Positions 37,196 through 48,881 of a stretch of DNA of 64,000 nt are shown one piece after another (position 1 is the stretch's first letter; every line of letters begins with the position of its first letter). Both the position numbers and the translations under genes were made by a program. The DNA is taken from the NCBI GenBank assembly GCA_028023455.1, contig JAQFVV010012972.1, positions 295,971-359,970 on the forward strand, given 5' to 3'. This DNA is from Epiperipatus broadwayi. Taxonomy: Eukaryota > Onychophora > Udeonychophora > Euonychophora > Peripatidae. A model generated the notes under the pieces. That model ran no database searches. It saw nothing but the letters and a program-made list of their open reading frames with translations, and was not told the origin of the DNA.

Positions 37196-38298
37196 CTAAA
37201 TAGTTAAATGTGCAAGAGTACTAAGAAATATGTGTTTTGCATGCCTGGATCATTAGAAAAGTAGAATAAAGCATTATAATAAAATTAGGAAACTCAAGCT
37301 TTTGATAGTTAAATAATATGTTTAATTAATGGCTTTAAAATATGAATAATGATTTAATGGCCTCCGCTATTCCTCTAAATTAATGAAACAAAGTAATTAG
37401 ACAATAAAAACGGATTAATAGGTTTGCAGTCTAAATCTTTTCTTCCCAATTTTATTAAAATTGTCAACTCGATCTTCTCAATAAAGTACAATAAAAAAAG
37501 GATCTTTTGCAAAGCATTTCTAATTGCTTTGCACTAAAAACAGTTTAAAATTATTTAAGACGTATATAGCTAAATCAGATATACGTAATAAGCTAGTGGC
37601 GGACAAAAGAGGCGTTATCGAGGAGATCAAGTTGGCAAACAAAAGAAACTGACTCGTATTTAATTAACAAACATAAATAAAACTGGAAAGAGATTTTAAA
37701 TAAAAAATTAGCTATTAAACTTAACCGCAATGGAATACTAAATATTTACACATGTTAGTAATGAAGAATAGCGAAGGAAAAAAGGTTAAATATAGATAGA
37801 TGATAACACAATATATATATTTAAGACTAGTCTAATAAAAATGGTTACAAAACATATATAATTAAATACTACATTTCATAAATATAATTCAATGAAGCAA
37901 TTAAAAAAAAGGTATGAACAAAAGGTAGCATAAGAAATAGTTCAATGGAGGAGAGATACAATTACCATCCTTTTTTTCTTGGTCATGTTCCCTACAGCAT
38001 TCGTGGCTTGATCCGACTGTTGATAGGTATTTGTCCGGACAATGAAAATGGAAATATGTAGCATGGTTTCATGAAAAATCCTACAGACACGGCACAGAGT
38101 TCAGATCACTATTAGGTGGATACTATGGCATTTTGGATGGTATTTAGGAACCTCGGTGATAGGCAAAGCTATTTATTTGCCTAGCCAAGCATATTCATTT
38201 CCCTCAAAATACTATGGCTTTTAACTGGAGCATGTTCAAACTTCTCCATGATTTTGAAGATGACAGTTGTATAACTTTTTCTGGGGCACAAGCTAAAT

Positions 38299-38470
38299 GT
38301 GAAGCAAAATCTGAAAGAGTTCTCCAAAGAGAAATCTGAATGCAATCTCAAGAAAACTTTGAATAATCTTTTCCAAAAGCAAAATCTGAAAGCCAGCAAG
38401 AAAACTCTGAATAACCTGAATCACCTTCAAAAGGAAAATCTGAATTGCCAAGTCTTTTGTTCTCACTTCT
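38299..38470 (+). repeat. degenerate tandem repeat with open frame
   Basis: Units of about 50-55 bases recur with AAAATCTGAA at about 38307, 38391 and 38430 and AAGAAAACT.TGAATAA between them. A frame of 89 codons on the plus strand (38299-38568) passes through it and gives a Lys/Asn/Leu-rich repeat (KKTLNNL), but the opposite strand is also open, so a protein is doubtful. Confidence 0.45.
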
Positions 38471-39177
38471 ATTTATACCCTCTTTGTCAGCTACCTTCTA
38501 TTGTTTGTATGATCTTCGATCTTGATAAGCCTCCCCATGCTCCTTTGTTTAAAGGTAACATCTTCTAAAAATAACTTTTACTTTTTTATTTTAAATTTCT
38601 TTCTTTAAACTTTGGATTTTATTAATTAAAAAAGAAAGAGAATGCCATCTTTAATTTGCCTTGAATGGGCTAACTAATTACAAGCATACATTCTTTTAGA
38701 AAATGTTGGTGGGCTTATCTCAAAATCAAATCATACTAAATATTTGAACAAGATTTAAAAAGAAAAAATATATTATTTCTTTTAATAATATAAGCATTTG
38801 ATTTCAGCAGAATTTTGCATTAACTCATATATATATATGCTTGACGTATATATATGTTTGACTGAAAGGTTTTAACAATTAATATTTTTAACAGCAATTT
38901 AATGTTAGAATGGAATTTATTTAAAAGAAAATATTTAAAAGCAAATACAAATTTAATAAACGTAATTAATTTTAGCTGTAATGCAAAACCCTGCTGATAT
39001 TGGACTATAAACTTAATTTAGGTTTACAATATTAATTAAGTTTATAGGAAGATGTGAAGCATGGATTGGACTTCAGATCCATTGCTTCAATATGTAAACA
39101 ATTTTTGTTACAAATACAAAATTTTAATTATTCTACTGCAGTAATCATATTTACAATTTTTTTATAAACTTGACTAA

Positions 39178-39408
39178 GTAATATTTACTAAGGCAATAAG
39201 CCTTTAAGCATGTGCACTTGAAAATGCAAAGGTAGGGACCTCTACAGGTCTTAACCACAAGCTTACATTTTGGAAGAAAAGTGTAAGTTCGTGGTTAAGA
39301 CCTGTAAAGGTCCCTACCTTCGCATTTTCAAGCGCACATGCTTAAAGGTTTATTGCCTTAGTAAATATTACTTACATAATCAATGTGCATTAAATAAATT
39401 TATAATTA
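39178..39408. mobile_element. foldback element with one-sided tail and 12-bp target duplication
   Basis: Arms to about 39266 and from about 39283 to 39371 pair (coordinate sum 78549) with few mismatches, for example AGGTCTTAACCAC with GTGGTTAAGACCT. A tail of about 36 bases (39373-39408, ending AAATAAATTTATAATT) follows only the right arm. The direct repeat AAACTTGACTAA is exact at 39166-39177 and 39409-39420. A linear relative lies at 30712-30816. Confidence 0.85.
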
Positions 39409-40369
39409 AAACTTGACTAAAGCAAATTTTTTTCTTTTAAATGTTTTAATATAAAATAAAAACTTTCATTCATTTTTCATATCTTCTTTTAAAAACTTTA
39501 TATGTTGAGGGAATTTTTATAAAATTTTCCCTATTTTATATCTATATTTTATAGTTATTATATATTATTAATTTAGTATCATATAAGGTCATATTCTATT
39601 GGTAATACATATTAATAATAATCCACCATATAAAAACTTTTCTTCCACATCTTTTATAAATTTGTTTGTATATTAAATCATCATATAATATTTATATTTT
39701 TTTATTTCTTAAGACTCAAAATTACCCCAAATTCACAACTCAACCAGAATAGCCAAGAAAATGAACTCTAAAACAGTACCAATGGTTTCACTGCTACAAG
39801 CAGGTTTCCCAAGTGTAAAGAACTACAAAACAATATTTTTAAAACTAAACATTACCCACAATTCTATTTTCTTCTCATACACCCTTAATATGATTAGAGG
39901 AAATGTAATGAATGCTAAAGAAAATGTAGCTATGAAATCAAATAAAATGCCCAAACCAAAATGATTTACAGAAATCTATCAAATAAAGACAGTATTTTGA
40001 ATTACTGATTCAGTGAAGAAAATGTATACATATTAAAATGGATAATTCATGTAGTGAGTGAAAAAAGTAATACGGTAGTAAATTCAGTTAAATGTTATAA
40101 AATAAGATCTATTTCATGAAATATTATATTGTAAGCTTCTTAACTTTAATTTTTATATGAAAGAATAAATCATGGGTTACAATCTACTGGAAATTATCTC
40201 ATTTGAATTATTTAACAAGAATACGAGTTTAGTTCTTAGAAAATACTTAATGTTCCAAATTAAATCCAATCAATTTTTACTTATTTTATATAACCTAAGT
40301 TACCAGTTGTTGCAGAATAAATTAGCATGATTGCAGCTAAATGTATAAGTAAATCTTTTTTTTTTTATA

Positions 40370-40450
40370 GCGCGATGTTTGTAAACTGTAATATTTAACA
40401 CAGCATTACGCTGTTACACATGCGCTTTGAAGATTTTAACTATAAATGAG
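40370..40450 (+). repeat. linear copy of the TATAGCGCGATGTTT repeat
   Basis: Reads TATAGCGCGATGTTTGTAAA, then CACATGCGCTTTG and TTTTAACTATAAATGA, matching 15346-15420 without the second arm. It is preceded by a T run. Confidence 0.75.
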
Positions 40451-40694
40451 ATTTGAAACAGATATCCAGACATTGTCATATTTAATAGAATTATAAAATT
40501 TCATTAGAACTAAAGAACATTATAATGCTTAGAAATTTGCTTGTCGTGCATTAAATCTCAAGTTTGGATTTACATATATCATGTTAATTCAATGAGAATA
40601 GGTTAGCATTTATTAATTAGAAGTTTAAAAAAATAGATTCCGTATCTAGTATGACATATTATAAAGTTGAAAAGGCATTTTCTATTAAATATTT

Positions 40695-41270
40695 CTCTGA
40701 AAATGATTTTTACTTTTTCATCATGTTCCGGTAAGTTAATGGCAAAACTAATACTCATACTTCTTGGAGAAAATAGTGTGAAAATTAAATAGAATCTTAA
40801 TGTATTTTTGATGCCAAGCACTTTATCAAAGAAAACCATTATATTTAAAGAAGCCAAAAACAGAAATACAATATTTAAATTGGAATGTTTCTAACTGCAT
40901 TCTATTGAAAGTTATATGAATCCTTGTTACTTATCAAAAATGATTTATTATTTATACACGTTCTTATCTTTACATCAGTGGAAAGTAGTTAGTGATTTTT
41001 AGGTTTACCATCATGAGAAAATAAATACCTGTCTTTGTTCTGAAAATAGGGTTGATTCTGTACAATTTACTCTAGTTTTAACCATTATTATTATTTTAAA
41101 ATGTTATTAGTTCGGTGTTTATGAGAAAATGCTATATTATTTAGACTTCCTTATCTTTCTATCAGTACAAATTATTTATACTTTTTGAGGTTAACATCAT
41201 GAACTAATAAATATTATTCTGTGTACTAAAAATACAGTTGATACTGGCACTGCAGTATTTGACATCATGA
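40695..41270 (+). repeat. direct repeat copy A of a 570-600 bp unit
   Basis: Matches 52925-53545 in the same orientation. Anchors are CTTAATGTATTTTTGAT, AAGCCAAAAAC-like sequence, GGAATGTTTCTAA, ATTATTTATACAC and AATACGGTTGAT-like sequence. Inside, a 170-200 bp subunit ending in CATCATGA..AATAAATA is repeated. Confidence 0.7.
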
Positions 41271-42893
41271 TATTTAAGTAAAGCATAAATGGCGGAAGCC
41301 ATGACAATTGATCTAGCATTAATAATAAAATGCATGAAGCACATACAACCTTTTGTGTAACATATCAATTTAAGTAGTTTTACTTTAATGCCTTTTCATT
41401 ATTTATTGGTGGTAGCATAGAATTGAAGTAGATGAAATGAACGCATTAGATAGAGTGTATTTTGAGACAGTTGATAATAAGAAATATTAGATGATGAAAG
41501 AGTGAATGTTTTGGATCCATTATACTTTTATTTTCAATTATTACAACATTTTTCTTACATTCGCATTCCACTTGCTTTCAAAAATATACATTTCTATAAA
41601 ATAAAAACATATCTCCAAAATAAGTCATTCTTATGTATAAAACTATATATTCAAAACTAATTTCTGCATGTTTTATTTTAGTTTTATGGTGGCATTCTCT
41701 TTCCATGTATGAATTACTTTTTATCTGAATTCTACAGTTTAGCTACTTAATACAGGAATGGACTCAAGAGCTTTTTTTAACACATTAAAACAAATTCTTA
41801 TTTATTAACCTATTAACTGTATATTTCTTCTTCAATAAAAAAATGTAGTCATGTGAGCAGTTATTCCCCGTAGCATTTCTTAATTTAGAAATACTTTTGT
41901 AATTGGAAATAATACAATACATTCAGGAAATAATTATCTAATGCTTGGATTTGTTCTAAATTCCATTATAATTGGGAATGATTAGTTATCAAAAAAATAA
42001 AAATTGAAAGTTAATAAAGATTAAAAACATACCGGACTATCTTATTTACAGATAGATCATTTATAAAATAAAAGACTTTCTATCTAAAACAAATATTTAG
42101 ATTTCGTCTCTTCACCACTTATGTAAAATATACTGTTTCTTAATTATTATAAACATTTTCAACAATATGACTTTAAATTTTGAATTAAACAATCCTAATT
42201 TCTTATTGTTGCTGTTTTTAATTAATTAAGAAACAATCTTTGCAGATCTACATTTCTTATTGTGGTTGTTTATTTCTAATCAAGTGATGAATGACTTTGA
42301 TACTCATAGTCTCATCTCCATTTTCTTTTTGTTTTTTCAAAAAAAAAATTAAAATAAATAAAGTTAGACAACCCTTCCCCCTTTATTTCATATTAACTCA
42401 AACATAATAAAAATTTCATAATTATATTAGTAAAATGTCTTAAATTTATCACATTATCAGTGCATCAATAAAGCATCACATGACGTATCACTTGTCTTCA
42501 GCTTATACATTGCTTGTTTATTAGCAAACTATTCAATCTTTGTTCTGTCATATATTCTAAGCATTGAAAAGTAATAATAATTGTCAGCTGATATTGCTAC
42601 TAAATCCTTATCTAGCTCTTTTCTATTCAAAATCCCTAGAATAGTTTCAAATATATGGCTGACATCAATGAGGAGTCTTGGATCTTGGATCAGGGCTGCA
42701 AAACCTTAGAATCTGATGCACTTTCATTTCAACTCCTATTATTTTCTTTTATATTATAATCTCAAACTATCAACCCAAACTAAAAACAAACAAATATTTT
42801 CAACTAAGTTAATTTTCTTCTATAGTTAAATAAATCTGAATCCAATTCAGTTTCTATATACAGTACTCCAAAATTCAGTTATAGTGCCAATTG

Positions 42894-42965
42894 AAAATCC
42901 ATCTATAAAAGTATTACAAACTATGATACAAAATCCATCTATAAAAGTATTACAAACTATGATAC
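42894..42965 (+). repeat. 36-bp unit repeated twice in tandem
   Basis: AAAATCCATCTATAAAAGTA and following bases occur at 42894-42929 and again at 42930-42965; the left arm near 29460 has one copy. Confidence 0.9.
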
Positions 42966-43476
42966 AATATGAATCTTTAATTCATACTGGTAGTTAATTT
43001 CTTTATGCCATTTTCTAAACTACAACATTTCATAATAAGAGTAATTGATAGTTATCAGAAAAAGAATTTTTTTTTTCACCTTGGTGATTTTTATATCTTT
43101 TTCATTAATTTATAATTAAATATAATCCTTCGTCAGTCAATAATTTTTAATCAAGATTTTGAGTTCATAAAAATAATAAGAATTGCATTTTCACTACTAA
43201 GATTTCTACTGCGATGGAAATATAAAGCCATATTCCAAAACAAACACTGTTATTTTGTTTAACAGATCCATGAATACGGGTAGAAAGGAAATATGATAGA
43301 AACGCAAGATACTTGGAAACAAAATTTAATGTGACTACTGGGAATATTTTATTCATTAAGTCCCTTAAGTCCCCTATGGTCTCAGTGAAATGTGGATACA
43401 CTATTCTCAGTTATCAATTATGACTTACTTTCTACGTAATAATGACACAAGTAAGTTTTTAGTATATTAAGTATAT

Positions 43477-43987
43477 ATCAAATTTTAAGCGCAAACAGAT
43501 AATATTGTAATAACGTGAAAGCTAGACACCTTCAAACAGATACACTTTAAACATGCTTACGTGACAGCCAATCAGATGGAATAATGACATCACATGGGAC
43601 TCTCAATTCTAAAACACAAGCCAGAACTATTAGAAAAAGATGGGACCCCATCTCAATCTATGCCTCAATTTTATTAAAATAAGCCAGACTCAAGCATTTT
43701 CATTAGATTTAAAATATTGCTTCGTTGTAAAACGGATGATTTCGCGTTGTTAATTTATATATATAATATTTGGTGGATTAAATGTGAAGGTATTTGAGCT
43801 TCACACTCTTAGTTCAAAATGCTTGAGTCTGGCTTATTTTAATAAAATTGAGGCATAGATTGAGATGGGGTTCCATCTTTTTCTAATAGTTCTGGCTTGT
43901 GTTTTAGAATTGAGAGTCCCATGGGATGTCATTATTCCATCTGATTGGCTGTCACGTAAGCATGTTTAAAGCGTATCTGTTTGAAGA
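43477..43987. mobile_element. foldback element with one-sided tail and 14-bp target duplication
   Basis: Arms 43530-43700 and 43816-43986 (171 bp, coordinate sum 87516) pair without net indel; the loop is 115 bp. A 53-base unpaired tail (43477-43529) lies only on the left. The direct repeat TATATTAAGTATAT is at 43463-43476 and, beyond the later gypsy insertion, at 49460-49473; the left arm of the long duplication keeps a single copy near 28850-28868. Confidence 0.85.
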
Positions 43988-43988
43988 T

Positions 43989-44559
43989 TGCTATGTTCGG
44001 ACTCTAATTACATACAGTAACTTATTCTGTTTTTGCGAACATGTACTAGCATATATAGTTTAAAGAAAAGAACTCTCAGAGTAACAGTCAGGTTAAACTA
44101 TTTAATAACAATTTAGAAAAGGTTACAGAGTATAATTAGTCACAACGAATTATGGTAATCAAAAAGTATACAAAATTTTACATAAGTAATTTTACCGTAC
44201 ATTTATCTGTGCCATTAGGCTTACTAATAAATAATAATATAGACCGAGTTGGCCTTTATAGTTGCCTAGATCCCTCCTTTGTACCTTCAGCGGGGATTCA
44301 CTGGGTAAGAAAAGCCAGTCCAGGTCCTTCTGATTTAGAGTGTCCGATCTTCAGTACCAGATATCTTTTATAGTTAGTTTCCCTTCCAGACTGTGAGCAT
44401 AGGATTCTGTGGACATTCTCCCCCATTGGTCATTTATATCCATAACTATTCCTATTGGTTTGCAGTGCTCCATGCTCAATCCGGTTTAAAATTCATGCTC
44501 GATCTGAGCAAGTCTATACAACTTGTGTGCACGTGATTTGATTAGCGCAACACACAGCA
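43989..44559 (-). repeat. 3' LTR of the gypsy element
   Basis: 571 bp with ends TGCTATG and CACAGCA on the plus strand. Near-identical to 48882-49455. The short open frame inside it (44152-44373) recurs in the other LTR and is not a gene. Confidence 0.95.
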
Positions 44560-44573
44560 CTATCCCCCACTAC
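44560..44573 (-). other. polypurine tract
   Basis: On the minus strand, AGTGGGGGATAG directly precedes the 3' LTR, the expected position and composition for priming plus-strand DNA synthesis. Confidence 0.7.
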
Positions 44574-44942
44574 TCCTGAGAAAAGCCTGCTTCTCTGGAG
44601 TCACACATATTCTTTTAATAGTCTATTTCTTCACTCAATAGTAATTATCGAATTCGTTTTTTGGCTTTCAGTATCACTTAGTAAACTACTATTATTGCTT
44701 ATTTTACAATTGTTCTTTTTTAATAAATAACACAATTCCCATGCGGCCAAAATCCCGTTATTTAGTTATTCCGAGTTGCATCAGAAAGAACGGTTCCGTA
44801 ATAATAAAAATTTATGTATATATATATCTATATAGTCAAAATTTGCATGCGAAGTTCATTTAAAATTTAAAACAAACAAATGCTTACACCAGAGTTAATT
44901 TTAAGCATGCCATTCTACTGCTGGTTTGTTACCATTTGTTAA

Positions 44943-45797
44943 CTAGTGACATATATAGTCTTGTAAATAGGCAGGTGGGCGACGTTTACGACGGAGTCTG
45001 TTTTCTTCATGATCGCCAGTCGCATTCAATCCGGGATGCTGTATCATGGTTTCATCTGGAACTCCCGCTGTTTCATCACCTAACTCTATGAGGTCTTCTG
45101 CACCGTGTTTATTAATGACATTTTGATTTTCGAGTGGATCTTCATCTAGAGTTTCTATATCGTAGTCGAAATTCACTTCTGTCCAGTTTTTCCGGACATG
45201 ATTTATGTGTCGACGGTAGCTTGCTCCCGAGTTGGTTTTTATTTCAACGATTTGGTCTGAAACAATCCTGGTTATTACACCTTCTGTCCACGTCTTGTGT
45301 AGTGTATCGCACATCCATACATTATCTCCGGCAGCATAAGTATTTTTCATAATTGGTGGCGATTTTCCATGATCAGGCATCAGAATGGTCAGCTTGTTAT
45401 GCAGTTTTCTGCCCATCAATATTTCAGCTGGTGATTTCCCAGTAGATGTGGTGGGCGTAATGTGTTGGTGCAGCATTGCAATGTTTAGCGCCTCGGATAG
45501 GTTGGTTTTATTTAATCTATTTAATACTAGTTTCAAATGTTGTACCGCCTTTTCCGCGATTCCATTGGATTGCGGGTGATACGGAGGAGAACGGATGTGA
45601 TTTATTTCCCACTCTTCCACAAATGATTTGAATTCATCGGAAGTAAAAGCAGTCCCATTGTCGGAAACCAAGACTTCTGGTGATCCCTGGTGTGCGAATA
45701 TTTCGCTTAAAATACGAATTGTTTCTGCAGAACTAGTATTTTTGGCAATCTTGTATTCTGCCCATTTTGAGCCAGCATCTATCAACACTAATATCAT
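44943..45797 (-). CDS. gypsy Pol fragment: integrase core and C-terminal domain
   Basis: 284-codon frame. Residues D46 (SDNGTAF) and E82 (NGIAEK) are separated by exactly 35 residues, the D-35-E spacing of retroviral-type integrases. The first catalytic D lies just upstream in HIDHAGP, on the other side of the stop at 45840-45842. Residues 157-205 form a C-terminal domain typical of gypsy elements (GDNVWM, later RRHINHVRKNW). The upstream H2C2 zinc finger (HQGHPG to CKPCQ) is still readable in the same frame between 46019 and about 45900. The integrase is thus complete in sequence but split by two stops. Confidence 0.85.
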   Translation of the reverse strand: MILVLIDAGSKWAEYKIAKNTSSAETIRILSEIFAHQGSPEVLVSDNGTAFTSDEFKSFVEEWEINHIRSPPYHPQSNGIAEKAVQHLKLVLNRLNKTNLSEALNIAMLHQHITPTTSTGKSPAEILMGRKLHNKLTILMPDHGKSPPIMKNTYAAGDNVWMCDTLHKTWTEGVITRIVSDQIVEIKTNSGASYRRHINHVRKNWTEVNFDYDIETLDEDPLENQNVINKHGAEDLIELGDETAGVPDETMIQHPGLNATGDHEENRLRRKRRPPAYLQDYICH

Positions 45798-46019
45798 TTT
45801 GCCATTTATTGGTCCAGCATGGTCTATGTGGACCCGGCTCTAAGGTTTATCCGTTTTGGGCCACGGTGTAAATTTCTTTGGAGGTATGTTTACGGTTGAT
45901 TGGCAAGGTTTACATTTTTTAATGAACATTTCTATGTCCGTACCCATGCCCGGCCAATACACATAACTGTGGGCTAGAGCTTTTGTGCGAACGACCCCTG
46001 GATGCCCCTGATGCAACAT

Positions 46020-46280
46020 TTATATCTTAGAACGACCGCCGGGTGGAACCAATACTTTATCTGCAATTATTATGCATCCCTTTGATGTCGACAGCTGCTG
46101 ACGCATATTCCATAATGACTTATGTAAATAATGTGGTCGTTTGTTAGGCCATCCTTTCGTAATCCAGTTTACCAGTGCCTGGTATCCAGCTGTTTCTTGC
46201 GTACATCTGGCTGTAGTGTTGCTATTTATAATTTCTGGCTTCCAATGGTCCAAGTAATTTACGTCTACTTCGGTGTCCAT
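46020..46280 (-). CDS. gypsy Pol fragment: RNase H to integrase connection
   Basis: 86-codon frame in the same phase as the integrase fragment but shifted by one base relative to the RNase H frame upstream. It has no catalytic motif and is the usual spacer before the integrase zinc finger. It ends in a stop at 46020-46022, just before the finger; reading continues in phase after it. Confidence 0.7.
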   Translation of the reverse strand: MDTEVDVNYLDHWKPEIINSNTTARCTQETAGYQALVNWITKGWPNKRPHYLHKSLWNMRQQLSTSKGCIIIADKVLVPPGGRSKI

Positions 46281-46851
46281 TTCCTGTTACATCTGGTATG
46301 CGTGAAAGCACGTCCGCATGTTGAATTTGACTACCTTTCTGATGTACGAGTTTGTAATCGTATGCAGACAGTAAATTATACCAGCGAATCATTCGCGAGC
46401 TCAAATGGTCAGGGGCGGCTTTTTTATTGGCGAATATCCCCAACAATGGACGGTGGTCTGTTATTATTTTAACTGATCGGCCGTAAATGTATTGGTGGAA
46501 TTTCCGAACTGCTGTTACAATGGCCAATGCCTCCTTGTCCAATTGGCTGTAATTTTTTTCAGCTTTTGACAACGTTCTAGACATGTATGCTATTGGGCGT
46601 TCGCTATTCTGTGACGGATGACTGAGTACCGCCCCAATTCCGTATTCGGATGCATCCGTTGTTAATGTGATGTCGAGGCTACTGTTATAATGTACTAACA
46701 AGTGGTTTGACATTAGCAGTGCTTTCGTTTTCTGAAAAGCGCTCTCTTGCGGGTTCTTCCAACACCATCGTTGATTTTTGCGAAGTAACTCGTACAAAGG
46801 TGTGGCTACATGTGCTTTTCCCTTCAGAAAATTTTCGAAAAAATTAACCAA
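46222..46851 (-). CDS. gypsy Pol fragment: end of reverse transcriptase and RNase H
   Basis: 209-codon frame. Residues 1-60 are the connection after reverse transcriptase. RNase H acidic residues are visible at D66 (TTDASEYG), E107 (LDKEALAIV) and D132 (IITDHRPL). It is in phase with the gag-pro-RT frame, separated only by the stop at 46870-46872 and a few codons. The last 20 or so codons are read in the wrong phase, because a one-base frameshift near 46260-46290 moves the true sequence to the overlapping frame 46020-46280. Confidence 0.85.
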   Translation of the reverse strand: MVNFFENFLKGKAHVATPLYELLRKNQRWCWKNPQESAFQKTKALLMSNHLLVHYNSSLDITLTTDASEYGIGAVLSHPSQNSERPIAYMSRTLSKAEKNYSQLDKEALAIVTAVRKFHQYIYGRSVKIITDHRPLLGIFANKKAAPDHLSSRMIRWYNLLSAYDYKLVHQKGSQIQHADVLSRIPDVTGNGHRSRRKLLGPLEARNYK

Positions 46852-46869
46852 TCCTAAGAAAGCCTGCAG

Positions 46870-48795
46870 TTATTTGACGTTTTTGGGCTTTGGCGCATTT
46901 ATGATAGCTTTAATTTTATCCGGATCGGGTCTAACACCAGTGCTTGATATGATGTGGCCTAAAAACTTTATTTCTTTAGCACACCAAATACATTTTTGCA
47001 CGTTTAGCTTTGCACCAAATTTCTCTAGCCGTTCGCAAACTTCGTCTAATCTAATTTGTAATTCCGCTTCGGATTCCGCTGTTACCAGAATGTCGTCAAA
47101 ATATGGCGTTGTTCCTTTCAGTCCCTCCAACAGCGTGTCTATTTTCACTTGAAAAGCGTTCGGGGCGATTTTTACACCGAAAGGTAAGCGATTATAATTA
47201 TACATTCCCTTGTGTGTTGTTATGGTAAGGAGCGCCGCTGTTTCCTTTGTCACTGGAATCTGATGAAAAGCGGCATTTAAATCTAACTTTGCGAAAAAAT
47301 TTGCACCTTCCAATCCAGCTAATATCTCTCTAACATTTGGAACAGGATATGGGCTTTTGGCAATACTTTTGTTTACAGTTAGTCTGTAGTCCTCGCATAT
47401 TCGGACTTGTCCGTTTTGTTTTGCTACGATCACTATAGGAGTAGCCCATTCTGAGTCTTCGACTGGAGTCAACACACCTTTCTTTATCATGTCCTCTAAA
47501 GCTTCTTCAACTCGTGATTTCATAGCAAAGGGTATTTTCCTAGGCTTGCAGTGAACTGCTTTTGCGCCTTCGCGAAGCTCAATTTCCACGGCTGTCGTAG
47601 TGATTCGTCCCTGTTCTTCGGTAAACAGTTTAGGGAATTTAAGTTTTATTTCCCTTTCGATGTTAATTTTGTTTACCATACAGATCTTAATGCCTAACGG
47701 GGTAAACCATTCCCTACCTAATAAGGGTGCTATATTGCCCTTGACAATATATAGGTTTAGTTTTTTCCGGCGATTGTTTATGGCTACCATAACCTCTACT
47801 ACTCCGACTATTTGAATAGGATTCCCATTTGCATCATTTGCCTTGAGTTCTGTTTTAGCTACTCTTGGCTGGTTTTTAACGTTTTTATTTATCTCAGACC
47901 AATCCCTTTGCGATATGATGGACACCCCAGCTCCGCTGTCTATCTCCATTTCTATAGCTTTGTTACATATCTCTACTGCTAACATTATTTGTTGACAGCT
48001 TTTGGTCTCTGCCTTATTTATTTCGGTATAACGTTCCGATTTGGCATATCTGTTTACTGGGGATTTGTCATTCGCTCTAGTTCTAATTTTAGTACGGCAA
48101 ACTTTCGCCAGGTGTCCAACTCTCCCGCATTTATTACATTTTGCATTTTTCCAGCTGCATTCACGTGCAATGTGTCCAATTTTGCCACAGCGATAACATT
48201 CAGTTTTCGAGTTTGGTAGCTCTTCTGTTTTGCTTATTGAAGTTTGTTTCATAGCATCCAGGTTAGCTTGTTGGAATTCTTTGGAGCTGCTTATAACTAG
48301 TTCGTGGGACATCCCTCTTTTGATAGCCTCGGAATACGTCAGATTTGGGATGGCCAATAGTTGTTGACGTAATTTGTCATCGCTCATCCCCCATAAAAAC
48401 TGATCTAAAAGTGCTTCTTCTAGGTCTACATAAGCACACTTTCGCGCCAAGTCTCTTAAGGCGGTATCAAAATCTCTACACTTTTCTCCCTTTATTTGGC
48501 GTCTGTTGCGCAAGTGTAGGCGAGCAATGTGTTTTGACGGTTCTGGGCTAAAATGGTTATTCAGCCGCCCAACTAGATCGGAGTATAATAGTTTTTCCGG
48601 TTCTTCGGGTCCGCATAATTGGTTTGCAACTTCAATTACACCTGGTCCACCGAAAAGTAATAGTGTGGCTACTTTCGTTACGTCATCTTTGATTTTGTTA
48701 ACAATGAAATAATATTCAATACGTTTTGTATATTGGGGCCACTCGGAAGGACTGTTAACATCGAATTCACAAATACCTGGCTGAGTTGTAGCCAT
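46870..48795 (-). CDS. gypsy Gag-protease-reverse transcriptase
   Basis: 641-codon frame from ATG (MATTQPGICEF). Residues 1-195 are a Gag-like helical region. CCHC knuckles lie at 200-213 and 220-233, the protease active site DSG at 286-288, and the reverse transcriptase from about 415 with LDLNAAFHQIP at 504-514 (catalytic D505) and YFDDILV at 565-571. Gag and Pol share one frame, with no frameshift signal needed between them, as in several invertebrate gypsy lineages. The stop at 46870-46872 falls inside the conserved segment that follows the RT core, and the reading phase continues behind it, so it is a point nonsense change rather than the natural end. Confidence 0.9.
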   Translation of the reverse strand: MATTQPGICEFDVNSPSEWPQYTKRIEYYFIVNKIKDDVTKVATLLLFGGPGVIEVANQLCGPEEPEKLLYSDLVGRLNNHFSPEPSKHIARLHLRNRRQIKGEKCRDFDTALRDLARKCAYVDLEEALLDQFLWGMSDDKLRQQLLAIPNLTYSEAIKRGMSHELVISSSKEFQQANLDAMKQTSISKTEELPNSKTECYRCGKIGHIARECSWKNAKCNKCGRVGHLAKVCRTKIRTRANDKSPVNRYAKSERYTEINKAETKSCQQIMLAVEICNKAIEMEIDSGAGVSIISQRDWSEINKNVKNQPRVAKTELKANDANGNPIQIVGVVEVMVAINNRRKKLNLYIVKGNIAPLLGREWFTPLGIKICMVNKINIEREIKLKFPKLFTEEQGRITTTAVEIELREGAKAVHCKPRKIPFAMKSRVEEALEDMIKKGVLTPVEDSEWATPIVIVAKQNGQVRICEDYRLTVNKSIAKSPYPVPNVREILAGLEGANFFAKLDLNAAFHQIPVTKETAALLTITTHKGMYNYNRLPFGVKIAPNAFQVKIDTLLEGLKGTTPYFDDILVTAESEAELQIRLDEVCERLEKFGAKLNVQKCIWCAKEIKFLGHIISSTGVRPDPDKIKAIINAPKPKNVK

Positions 48796-48860
48796 CTTCC
48801 TTGGTAACTAACTATTGACACCTTTTCTCTTTTTAGTTTAACCACTTTGTCCTCTTTCAA

Positions 48861-48875
48861 CTGTCAACTGCGCCA
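48861..48875 (-). other. primer-binding-like site
   Basis: Minus strand TGGCGCAGTTGACAG, six bases inside the 5' LTR. TGG is the complement of a tRNA CCA end. The first eight bases resemble the serine-tRNA primer sites of some insect gypsy elements; the exact tRNA is not proven. Confidence 0.55.
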
Positions 48876-48881
48876 ATTGTA

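Noticed and set aside
44560-44942. Possible env gene of the gypsy element
   Set aside because: Fewer than 400 bases lie between the integrase stop and the 3' LTR, and no frame of note is present.
45134-48712. Several plus-strand open frames across the gypsy element
   Set aside because: They are antisense to the well-supported gag-pol frames and show no domain of their own.
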